Positions 54,093-64,000 of a DNA stretch of 64,000 nucleotides are shown here, piece after piece (within the stretch, counting starts at the first letter, position 1; every line of letters begins with the position of its first letter). The notes beneath the pieces were generated by a model. It did no database searches, was not told the DNA's origin, and saw nothing but the letters and a program-made list of their open reading frames with translations. The DNA is from Adiantum capillus-veneris. Taxonomy: Eukaryota; Streptophyta; Polypodiopsida; Polypodiales; Pteridaceae. The stretch lies in the NCBI GenBank assembly GCA_014529385.2, contig CM043969.1, forward strand, positions 22,317,946-22,381,945. The letters are read 5' to 3'. The translations under genes were made by a program, and so were the position numbers.

Positions 54093-55359
54093 CATTCTGA
54101 ATGCGGACCTAACTTTATGAATATTAGAGGGCAATGTTTTGTGAGATGCATTGAATTTTTGCGTTTTATTGTGATATTTTTTTTGAATAAATTTAGATTA
54201 TATGCCCTCATCGTAGTGTTACAGAGGAGTATGGGGACAAAATCCATATATGATCCCCTAGGGACATGTGTATAGTGTACATAACATTTAGATTTCTATT
54301 TGAATGATTTTTCTTTTGTTGAGTTGTTTTAAGATTTTCTTTGTTTATTACTAAGAAAAAAATAAAAAAATCCATAATCCACATGAAGAAAAGACTGACG
54401 AGAGGCCTCAGCACTACAAAGAGAAGAAGGTTCAGGGAAACGATGAAACTTCACGAAGTATGTCTCAGCAGCCACTACAACAGCTGAAGAACTTGTCACA
54501 AAGAAGTGTCAGCATGCAACCGACAAGTCATACAAGTCAGAGTCGAGTAGTTAAGCCACAAAATGAGTGAGGTGTTAGTCCTAAAGCTTCAAGTAATATT
54601 CTCTGTGGTCTAAGCGTCTTAGCTATTCTAGGTACTGCTCAAGCTGGAAGAGTTGAGCATATTTAGGTTGTGTCGCTCATGCTGGTATAGGTGAGCAAAA
54701 GAGTCGAATTCTAAGTACTTAAGTCTGGTGAAGTGAAGGAGAAGGTCAAAAAGACACTCACGTACTGAGCACAGTGAGATATGAGTGGAGAAACTTCTAC
54801 ATCGAAAACCCTTCTTGGAAAGGTGGAAGCTACTGAGACATCTTTGATGTCACATGTGCTACATTTATTCCTCGAAACACCCATCATCTCCTTCTTTCAC
54901 ATTGCATGCTTTTGTTGACAAATTTCTCATATGCATATAGAGTGTCCCATACTTGGCACTTGCATCAGGCACTCTTTCCGTGTTTCACCCAAGCACTCAC
55001 CTTTCATGAACATCTACTTCACGTTCAACTCCTCAACTCCAATAAAAGCGTATACCAAAGACATTTTTTTCCCACTGGGTTTTTTCCCTTTGGTCATCCA
55101 GGTTTTAGACCCTAATCTAAAGACACCTATCACCATCCTCTTGTACATATTCCTTCTACATCAACAATAAGGAAATGCTACTCCAAATCAATTGACAAAT
55201 GAATTGGAGCACCAATTTGAGATCATAGCATACTTCTCCTCAATGGCGAGTCGAAGAATGGCCTACAATAACAAAGCTGCAGACAACACTAACAACATGA
55301 TTGCACAGGAACAAAGAAGTCCCCAATGACAAAGAGCAGACATAAGGGTAATCAGAGGA
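54093..55359. other. Non-coding 3' region of element D
   Basis: AT-rich start (54100-54370) homologous to B at about 57500-57800, then sequence without recognised frames or repeats up to the helicase fragment. Confidence 0.5.
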
Positions 55360-55905
<546 letters not shown>

Positions 55906-55956
55906 AAAGACCACATCGCCATCGACAATCAGGTCATGTCGGGGATGACATGAATG

Positions 55957-55969
55957 CGGAAGGGGGGAA
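55957..55969 (+). other. Polypurine tract of element D
   Basis: GCGGAAGGGGGGA directly before the 3' LTR (55970). Confidence 0.85.
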
Positions 55970-56903
55970 TGTTGACCGTTGGGTCAACAACACAACATAA
56001 CTCAAGTTTCGTACCAAAGTCTTATCTTTTGCGAGTTATGAAATGCTGCGGATTATGGCTATAAACGTCATTTTTAATGAGTAGTTATTCTAGTTTTAGA
56101 AGCCGGGGTGCAATGGCACTTCCAGATTGTAAATACAAAGCCATTTGACCTTTTCAACCCCATTTTTGGTTAAACCTAAGGTAGCCTTAGTATATAAGGT
56201 ACCTAGGTCATTTTGTAAAGAGACTTTTATCATAATCAAAATTGAGCGTTGTCGTCTACTATGTGTGAGAGCGAAAGAGAGTGAGCGTGAGCTTCATCCT
56301 CTTGCTACGCCCGGCTCGCTCAACACATTGGAGATCCGACAGCACCATTGTTGTAGGCTCGAGGAGAGCTACGCGACAACCCCAAGCACTCCACGCGAGA
56401 TGAAGCGCACACGCCAACGCATCTACGAGCTATTTGTGGTCGTAAGTGTATCAAATGATGTCTGTTTTGTACGTGCTAGTAGTCTATAGAATCATGGAGA
56501 CATAAGCTACGCATATGTACTCATAAATTTTAGTTTCGGGCACTTTCAAAATTCTGCTCTGTCATCCTACGCGGTTTTTGCAGACGGGTTTAGAGTGTAG
56601 AAGCTTAGGGACAGGTGTATCCTAGTGAGGGGATGGTGTTCCTTAAGTTTCCTACGAATCTGGCATGATTAGGTGAGTTACCTTCGGTATGTGTGTATGT
56701 GGCTAGGTGGTGTAGTTGAGAGCCTTGAGGTTCTTGATTGTGGTTTAGTTGGCCTTCCAGAGTGTTGTATGTGTAGGATGGTCTCAGCCTGACAAGCTTA
56801 AGAGATTTCCTCTGTGTGCCTATCGTGTCATCTGTGTCCTCGATTGACATTATGTTGATCTAGGTAGTGTTTGCATGCACTTCATGGGTGTGTCACTCCA
56901 AAA
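55970..56903 (+). repeat. 3' LTR of element D
   Basis: 934 bp, TGTTGACC...TCCAAAA. It matches the 5' LTR except for scattered substitutions and two small deletions (one in AGAGTTAGGGTTTTGAG, one near the end). The last bases should be AACA and are AAAA. The exact end is set by the ATCCC duplication. Confidence 0.85.
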
Positions 56904-56908
56904 ATCCC

Positions 56909-57218
56909 AAAGAAAATGCTCAGACATAACCTAAATGTCACTCGCATTTGGATACCAAAACAAAAGCAAAAGGAACTCCCTTCAGTACAATCAACAAAGG
57001 AAGGCAGACAACTGCATTTGAAAAAGGATAGCCGACTTATGTGGATGCCAATCAGCAACACAACAGTGGCAACAAAGGAAGTAGCCAAACATCTACAAAA
57101 ACCGAGAAAAGCAAAATACCAATGGAAAGCAAAGGTAATACGGCCCACGACCATTCCGGCCAAGCCAATCATCTCCATAGAAACAACTACGGCTATATCA
57201 ACGGAAGTGGCAAAGTGA
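56909..57218 (+). pseudogene. W-x-P-K repeat tail of element B, second part
   Basis: This is the continuation of 46083 after removal of element D: KKMLRHNLNVTRIWIPKQKQ, later LMWMPIS and YQWKAK, ending with a stop at 57216. Basic and T/K-rich. The join across the D duplication keeps the frame. Confidence 0.65.
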
Positions 57219-58204
57219 TTGCCTTTTGCAAACAAGACAATTAAACAGAGAGCAATCGAGTTACAACTGTTACTTGCAAAGAAAACAGGAAAGCTTGACG
57301 ACGAATGCCAATAAGCATCTTGCTTATTCCCTTCTCTTGCACAACATTAATTTTTCCATGCATTGACCGCATATGCATAAAATAGGGCCACATTAACCGG
57401 CCAAGCATTAGCACAAATTTTTCAACCTATGCACGGCACATACTCCAAGGCGATACATTGTCGTCCGGGAGGACTCCGGCTAGGAGGGGGGGAGGCATTC
57501 TCAAATACGGAACCAATAGCAGAAAGAGCAAAAAAGGTCATGATTTTCGACTATTGTAAGGGTTGTTGTTTGATTGCAAAATTTTCTGGAGTAACCCAAG
57601 TACATATGCCCTTATACAATATGTATCTACATGTATATGGGACCAAACGCCAAATAAGCCCCTAGGTGTGTGTATATAAGTAGAAATAGCCAAATTTCGG
57701 GCAAAATATTGGTAAAATAGAGAAATCCGGCCATAAATTGCATGTGAGTGTATATAATGTTTTGCGATGATGTTTATGATTTATTGTGATTTTTGGGGAT
57801 TTTTTCGGTTTGATTTGCTATTTTCCTTTTAATTTTGCTAATTTTCGGCAAAAAAACTTCAAAAATACAAAAAGCAGGTGAAAAACGGTCGTAATGAAAA
57901 ACAAAAAATATGGGGATGAGCAGTGACTATAAGAAAACCTATGGTACAGTGGGGGTGCAATTATGAGACTGGAGCGGAAAGCGTGTTTTGGCCAGGTTTT
58001 AACGGAAATGCCAAACCGCATCTTGCAAGAAGATAGGAGCACATGTCATGAAAAGTGGTTCGGGGACCTCCATTATAAGAAATTTTCACCTCATTTTTAG
58101 CTCATTTTCACTATTGACTTTGTGGAGAGAGCTTCTGCCACCTAGAGCGGACGGACCTTCCAGCAGCTTCTACGACGCGTACGACTACCCGGCGAGCTCC
58201 AGAC
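57219..58204. other. Non-coding 3' region of element B with internal purine tract
   Basis: Contains GGAGGGGGGGAGGCATTC (57483-57500), as in D, then AT-rich sequence homologous to D at about 54100-54300. No reliable frame. Confidence 0.55.
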
Positions 58205-59218
58205 ATGAGAGGATCTATGGCAGCCGTGAAGTCAACGGAAAAGAAGAAAAGAATGACCATCAAGGATTACCTAGAAGAAGTGGAACCCTTCGTCATACCA
58301 GAAGGAACACTAAAGCCCACCAGCACATGGATCCAAGAAGATCTGTTAGAGTCCAACGACCTAAAGATCTACCAAGGAGTATTCAAAGACACTGACGGCA
58401 ATGTGATCGAGCTACCAATGCTGTCGTGAGAACGCAATGAGTTCATAAGAAGCAAGATAGTAGGGTACTTGGAGAAGATTGATCTCCACAACTACTTTGA
58501 AGCAGTACCAGCAGGGGTGAACATAAAGAGGGTCTGGGAGTTTGTGACAAACATCAAAGAAGATGGAGTGGCCAAAGTAACAGATCTCCAAGGCAGGCCA
58601 GAAACAGAAATAATCATCACTGAGCAGTTTGTAGCAGACGCACTAGACCTCTCCAACAAGGGGGATAGTGTAACTAAAAGAAGGGATGAGGTCAAGGTGT
58701 ACAATGAGAAGAAAGGAAACTATAGCTTTGAAGATATTGCCAACCCAAGAGTGGCAATCATGAGCCAGTTGTACTACCAATACTTCCATATGTGCACGAA
58801 GCGTCCACAAAAGTACAGAATGCCGCCAGGTGCAATTGCCATGACATTCACTTGGGCAATGACGAAAGGCACCCCAAAGACAATCAATTATGCAGCGTAT
58901 ATACATGACAGCCTAGTAAAGATGGGTAACAAGAAGCCAACATATATTGTGCCAGGAGAACTAATCACTAAGGTGATTTATGGGGCATTGCATGCAAAAG
59001 GAAGATGGCCTGAACCCCCGTCCCAGAATGACTGGCTGAAGATAAAAGAAGACAAAGAATACGAGCCACAAAGATCACCAAGGGTTGCCACAAGACTGAA
59101 AAGATGGCTAGAGCCTGTTTTAGAAGAGAATCCAGAGCAAAAGAAAGGAAAGAAGGTCACAAAAAGCGGCAAGATTAGAGAGGCTGATGGAGAGCTTCAG
59201 AGCAGAGAGAGCCCTTAA
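58205..59218 (+). pseudogene. 3' ORF of element B, first part (unknown domain)
   Basis: One frame from ATG 58205 with a single TGA at 58427. About 338 codons. It begins with a basic stretch, then IKDYLEEVEPFVIP and, after the stop, VGYLEKIDLHNYF, VWEFVTNIKEDG, ITEQFVADALDLSNKGDSV, IMSQLYYQYFHM, GAIAMTFTWAMTKGTPKTINYA. The pattern resembles the 'putative plant transposon protein' domains found after pol in some plant Gypsy elements, but I cannot be sure. It sits where Athila elements carry their env-like ORF. Confidence 0.5.
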
Positions 59219-59687
59219 AGTTGATTTAAGTAAACTCTGGAAGCCTTCTCTAGAAGCTATGTCGGGATCATCCCGAAGAGTGCAAAGGGACAGATTCGAG
59301 GATTATATCAAGAATTTTGAGATTCTTGATGCCGCATCAGAGAATATACCGCATGAACCTTTTACAGAGGAGGAGGTGGAGCAAATACGACAGAAACTCC
59401 TAGATGAGCAAGAGAGCCAAGAGAGAGAAAGAAAAACTAAAGCCGACAGAGATTTAAAGGGAAAGCCTACATCTCTACCGGCCAGCCCTAAACCCAGCCC
59501 ACAACCATCACCACCGCCCTCACCACCTCCTAGCAGCCCTCCCCACAAGAAGATAAAGAGGCTGAAGACAAACCAGAAGAATGGGAAAAGGCCAAGCAAG
59601 AGCAGAGGCAGGAGTCGAAGCCAAAGGAAGAGGCTAAGCCTCGATGTGAGCAACAAGAGTCAGATGATTCATAGCACACATTTTTGA
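59187..59687 (+). pseudogene. 3' ORF of element B, proline-rich linker
   Basis: Overlaps the previous frame by 32 bp in another frame, probably one protein split by a frameshift. It has an acidic helical part (EPFTEEEVEQIRQKLLDEQES), then a proline/serine stretch (about 59485-59540), then a basic RS-type tail. Near 59550 another frame is more protein-like (E/K-rich), pointing to a second frameshift. Confidence 0.45.
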
Positions 59688-60561
59688 ACCTGCTAGCTCT
59701 GCGGGATATACAAAAGAAGAGGCTGCCACAGTTGTATTCGACTTGGCAAGCACAGGGCCTAAGGAACAAATGCAAGGCATCAGGCTAGTGGAACTAAAAC
59801 AAATTTCCACAGATACAGTGGATCTGCACCCGCCCTCCAACGCCTGGGACGTGGTGATGACGAAGCTAACTGGGTTGAGAGCGCAGTCCATGGCTGCAGA
59901 AAGTGAGAGGGCAGCTCTGAAGGCCAAGGAAAGAAAGATAAAGCTGGAAGTAGATTCTCTACAAGGACAAAGCGAGAGGCAGAAAGAGAGAGAAGCTGAG
60001 CTACAAGCCAGCCTAGCAAGGGCACTTCAAAGATGTCAGGCAATGGAAGAAGAAAACCAAGCAGCAGCAAAAAGAATGCAAGGAGTTGAAGAGGAATGTC
60101 AGCAGCTCAGCAGATCACTGCTAGATGCCGAGAGGGAAAGAGATAACCTGACCCTACAGCTGGTGGAAGAGTCTAAAGAAGTTGAAGCCATGAGAAACGC
60201 CAAAGAAAAGGTGGAGATAGATCAAGAAGCCAGCCAGGATGAGGTCCTTGAGCTCAAGTACCAACTCAAAGTGAAAGATCAGACCATCCAAAGGCTGCGA
60301 GCATCCCCTGCCAGAGTCAGAGCTACTAGCTTGACTCACATCACTACGAAGAGTCAACTTTATGAAGAACAGATGCAAGAAATTCAGAAGGAGCTGACTC
60401 TAGAGAAAAAGCAAAGAGTGATGATGCAAACAAGAATGGAAGAAGGCCAAAAAGCCCTGCAAGAGAAAATAGAAAGTATGAAAAGAAAGCTCGAGGAGGC
60501 AGAGAAAATAAACGCCGAATTAAAAGACCTCCTCGTGAATATGGGAGAAGCAGCTGAATGA
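59677..60561 (+). pseudogene. 3' ORF of element B, long coiled coil
   Basis: The frame enters with FEPASSAGYTKEEAATVVFDL and becomes a coiled coil of about 220 residues with regular heptads (SERAALKAKERKIKLEVDSL, EEECQQLSRSLLDAERERD, EKIESMKRKLEEAEKINAEL). It ends at 60559. With the two preceding frames it would make a protein of about 750 residues: globular N-domain, proline-rich linker, coiled-coil stalk. It could be structural or envelope-position protein, but no signal peptide or membrane span was seen. Confidence 0.5.
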
Positions 60562-60765
60562 GGAAAGCAAACACTCCTAAAGCAGATTGAGGAGTTGCGA
60601 GGATAGCAAGCAGGAGAGCAAGAGGGCACAGGGCCAACAGCCAATGAGGGCATCGATTTAGAGAATGTGGCAGATCCGATGGACATGCCTATGCAAGAGG
60701 AAATCTTAGAAGGATTCTCTCAAAAGCCACAGGATCTAACATAAGAAGACGAAGAAAATTTGCGT

Positions 60766-63141
60766 TGATAGCCGTTTTTTCGGCTCTCTGTAATTGCCAT
60801 AGTGAGTTATCTCACCCTATCAAATCACTCAAACACTGTGGTTACCCTCACCCTTTCACTGTATATAGGCGCGTGTGAGTTAGGGGATTTTTCCCATATC
60901 TCCTTACTGAAATAAAAAACCCTCAATTAGCTAGTCATTGGGCTAGTTGAGCCAAAAAAATAAAAAATATAAGTATATTATGGCCCATGCGTATGTAAAT
61001 ATTTCTTTGTATATAGGGCCTAAATAAAAGATTTTTTCATAATTATTTTGGTATTTATTTAAATATTTCTACCTAGGTGTGTGTTATTTATGCTTTGTAC
61101 ATTGCCTCACCATTACCACAATTTTTCTTACCATTTTTCATACTCTTTATTCCATATAGAAATATTTTCATGTAAGCTTCTCTTATATTTGCTGTAACTC
61201 CACCCCAACAAAAATCCAAAAAAAACTAGTTTTATTTATGTGTATATTTTTTCACTATTGTGATTTTTCCCTTCCTACATCTATTTTGTTTTTTTTCTAA
61301 AAAATTAGAACACCAAAAATATTTATCTTTTTATGGTAGCCTCATAATGAGAGAGATTTCTTTTGACCCCTTTATATTTTTTCCACTTATATTATTTATA
61401 TTTGACATGTACATATTTTTTAGACCCCTCAATATTTGATTTTCTTAGTTGTACTATTCACTTATATCATGATCTCAACAATATCTTCAATTATAGACCT
61501 ACCAAATAAGGTCAAGGGTAGGTGGCATGCATACATGCACTATGGAGGGCTCACTCTTGGAGGTATTCAAAAGGATCATCCAAAGAAGGACCCCACAAGG
61601 ACCTTGTGCAGTGGAAAAAAACGGTCGATTTTGCTGAATTTTTAAAGTTCACTTACTCTCCGAATTTGAAAAGGTTTTACAAACAAAAGTTGCAGCTCCT
61701 GGGCTGAACTTTTTCCTCAAATGTTTTCATATTTTTTTGAGCTACGAGCTGTGAGCTATGAGTTTATTAGTGGACCCCAGTTTTCCCATGCTGTGCAGCC
61801 ACACTCTCTCTTCCACTTTATCATTTTCCTCTTTCACACACACTTCTCCACTCATCATCCCCACCTCTCTCACCACTCCTCTCTACACCCTACTCACCTT
61901 CTCCTCAACCTTGAAGAATAAGAGAAACCATGGTGAACTCATACCTCCCACACACAATTCCATTCCAAAATTGACCACCTAGTCTCATTTTTCCTCCTCC
62001 AAATTACCCATATCTATCAAAAAAACCACAAAATTCAGACTCTTCTCTTAAAAGACAGCATCATGGTGGTTGATTACTCAGCTTCAATTACCTTGTCTCT
62101 CAAGGAAGGTCAAGAGTGGAGAAAAAATGTACCGTCAAAGCTAGTGGACCGTCAACAAGCGTCAAAATTGGCCCTACTCAAGACACTTGGAGCATCAACC
62201 TTGTAAGAAATCCACCTTTTCTTACCTCTTAAGAGTTTTTCTTCCTTATTTGTATCCTACACGGATAATCCCATTGTAAATATCCAATTCCATTTGTAAA
62301 TTAATACTAACTCTACTAACACTAACCCACTATGAAAAGTCCTATCACCTCCATTTCTCTCCTCTCTCTTTCCCCACCAACTTCTTGATAATTCCAAGCA
62401 AAAGAAATTAGATAAATTGCTGAAAATCTAACCCAACCATGGTTAGAGGAGTAACCCTAGCCTTCAAAATTGCTATAAAACGAGGGTGGAGCTAGCACAA
62501 AAAGGGGGGAGAAGAAAGAGCACTATGCTATAGCTTGAGAAGCCAAGCTCAACCTCTTGAGAAGGAGCTCTTGAGTGGAATCTCATTGGCATTAGGCATA
62601 TGTATGTGTTGTATTAGGGGTGATTAGCAAGGGAACTCTATGCCATTGTAAGAGAGAGTGATCATTCAATTGAGAGTAGGAAATCTATCATTTCTCCTAC
62701 TAGTGTAAGCCCAACATTTGCTGAATCAAGGAAGGTGACTTTGGATTAAGCATGGATACCTTGTCTCCCTTCCAACGTGAAGTCATGGACAATAATGATG
62801 TGTAAGTGTCTTGGTGTTTTATTTAAGTTCTTGATAGCTTGTCTTCGGGTATTGTTATCAATTTAGCCATAAATCCCACATGCTGTAAGAGGGCGACAGG
62901 GTGGAGAGGACTCCCCTGGCCTTAAGACAGTGATTGGGGTGGCTTTTTTCTTGTGATGTGTTGTGGTGTAATTTACTCAGGCTATGTTGAACAAATACTA
63001 ATCTCACTTTGATTGGTCATGACAGATTTGTAAGAAGGCATTAGTGCAACAAGCACCCCCTTCCCCCTTCTCTCTCTTTCTTACATATATATATTTATGT
63101 TTGCTTGATCATTAACGATACACTTCAAAGCACCCCGAGCA

Positions 63142-63191
<50 letters not shown>

Positions 63192-63450
63192 TTTTAGTGT
63201 GTGAGAGTGTTCCATTGGTGTTAGGGTTAGTGTAAATTCCTTGCTTGTTTGTGGGTTGCTCTAACGATTCTCCTCTTTTGCATCCTAGTTCGCTCTTAAA
63301 CTAGGTGGTGCCCCTTGTGTAGTTGGGATTTGGCTGGGGGTTTGTTGTTTTGGTTTGTGTTGTGTTGTGCCCCAGCCCCATTGAGCAACACGGGAGCCTT
63401 GAAGGGTGTCTAGAGGTTGCTCTTCTTGTTGCCCGCCCTGGACCGCTTCA
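60766..63450 (+). repeat. 5' LTR of element C
   Basis: 2685 bp, TGATAGCC...GACCGCTTCA, TATA box at 62474, CT microsatellite near 63145-63188. The primer site TTGGTGCCCCCACTGAGG follows at 63453. Confidence 0.92.
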
Positions 63451-63526
63451 AATTGGTGCCCCCACTGAGGATAGGCTTGTGTATGTTTTGTGAAGGCTCA
63501 ACCTTTAGCACAATCAAGTAGCTTGC

Positions 63527-63739
63527 ATGAATCATGAGAATTTGTATGATCCTTTCATTCCCATTGCAAGGCAAAAGGTACACATAATTGTTAGTACTAA
63601 GTTGCAATTTCAGCGAGTAATTCGTAGAATTTTAGGTCCTCTTAGGTTGGTAGAGATAAACGCATCAGTAAATCTTTTTATTTTGCCTCTCATTAGGTAC
63701 GACCTTAGTTTGGACGTCTATATTTTTGTTTTGTTTTAA
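63527..63739 (+). CDS. ORF a of element C
   Basis: 70 codons, ATG 63527, same length as in A. Differences are mostly conservative (for example LYDPFIPIARQKVHIIVS against LYDTFNSIARQKIHIIVS). Intact in both copies, which supports it being a real gene. Confidence 0.6.
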   Translation: MNHENLYDPFIPIARQKVHIIVSTKLQFQRVIRRILGPLRLVEINASVNLFILPLIRYDLSLDVYIFVLF

Positions 63740-63760
63740 GAATTAGGTCATGCATAGACC

Positions 63761-63979
63761 ATGGATAATGGCCCAGGAATACAGGTTTTTCCCTTTCATT
63801 TCACTCCACACATTAGAGTAAACATTACAATTAGTAGAAAAATCCATTTTAAACAACGTATGGTATTCATGTTTGGCGCCCAAAGAGTAGGAGAAATTCT
63901 CGCGTCACCAAACCCTGTCATTCTACCTCTTATTGATTATCATAGGTCATTTGATGTGAATATTTTTATTTTGTTGTAG
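63761..63979 (+). CDS. ORF b of element C
   Basis: 72 codons, ATG 63761, same length and position as in A. Intact. It shares NPVILPLI and a C-terminal D-V-x-x-F-I-L with the A copy and with ORF a. Confidence 0.6.
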   Translation: MDNGPGIQVFPFHFTPHIRVNITISRKIHFKQRMVFMFGAQRVGEILASPNPVILPLIDYHRSFDVNIFILL

Positions 63980-64000
63980 AATAGATTGCAATTTAGAAAA

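Larger units (their letters stand above)
60766..64000 (+). mobile_element. Gypsy element C, second copy of the A family (5' part only)
   Basis: LTR 60766-63450, primer site and ORFs a and b, running out of the window. Collinear and close to identical with element A. It is inserted in element B downstream of the coiled-coil ORF. The 3' duplication cannot be checked. Confidence 0.9.

Noticed and set aside
54906-55170. Two overlapping ORFs in the 3' region of element D
   Set aside because: Short, in two frames, no motif and no counterpart in element B.
58205-60561. The 3' ORF of element B as a true viral-type envelope gene
   Set aside because: No signal peptide, membrane span or furin-type site was seen; only the position is env-like.

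Overview
The window looks like nuclear DNA of a land plant. It is made almost entirely of nested LTR retrotransposons (Ty1/Copia and Ty3/Gypsy) with tRNA-type primer sites, polypurine tracts and target-site duplications (TSDs). There are no bacterial-style operons. Only a few kilobases are not recognisably retrotransposon. The species cannot be fixed from the sequence alone.

Layout. (1) 59-5678: a minus-strand Copia element (Copia-1) with one uninterrupted 1530-codon frame and TSD ATGTC. Its two 141-bp LTRs are inverted relative to each other instead of direct. (2) 5679-9429: low-copy DNA with hairpin-forming repeats, a broken histone-H3-fold gene that looks CENH3-like and has a long acidic tail, a second short broken frame, and the 3' piece of a minus-strand host reading frame. 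(3) 9430-21798: Gypsy element A, with 2.7-kb LTRs, a 4-bp TSD (CTGG), a second archaeal-type RNase H, and four extra ORFs between primer site and gag. These ORFs form two paralogous pairs, one of them F-box-like. A sits inside the coding frame of the host gene. (4) 21799-23425: the rest of that host frame (minus) and an unidentified plus-strand ORF.

(5) 23426 to beyond the window: an old Gypsy element B (Athila-like) that has itself been a target. Copia-2 (26069-36714, TSD AAATT) is inserted in its leader. Copia-3 (27989-33499, TSD AGACA) is inserted in Copia-2. Element D (46084-56903, TSD ATCCC) is inserted in B's post-integrase region. Element C (60766 onward, a sister of A) is inserted near B's 3' ORFs. 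B's pol keeps one reading frame for 3.8 kb with many stop codons and no visible indels. It carries two integrase-type zinc fingers, a second retropepsin-like domain after integrase, and a tail with repeated W-x-P-K motifs.

D is a relative of B that kept LTRs, leader, gag, protease and the W-x-P-K tail but lost reverse transcriptase, RNase H and integrase. It would therefore depend on a B-like partner. It also carries an intronless piece of a DEAD-box RNA helicase. Both B and D have a long leader studded with 24-bp palindromes. The most unusual signals are the extra ORF pairs of A/C, the palindrome-rich leaders of B/D, the post-integrase retropepsin, the inverted-LTR Copia-1 and the H3-like pseudogene.
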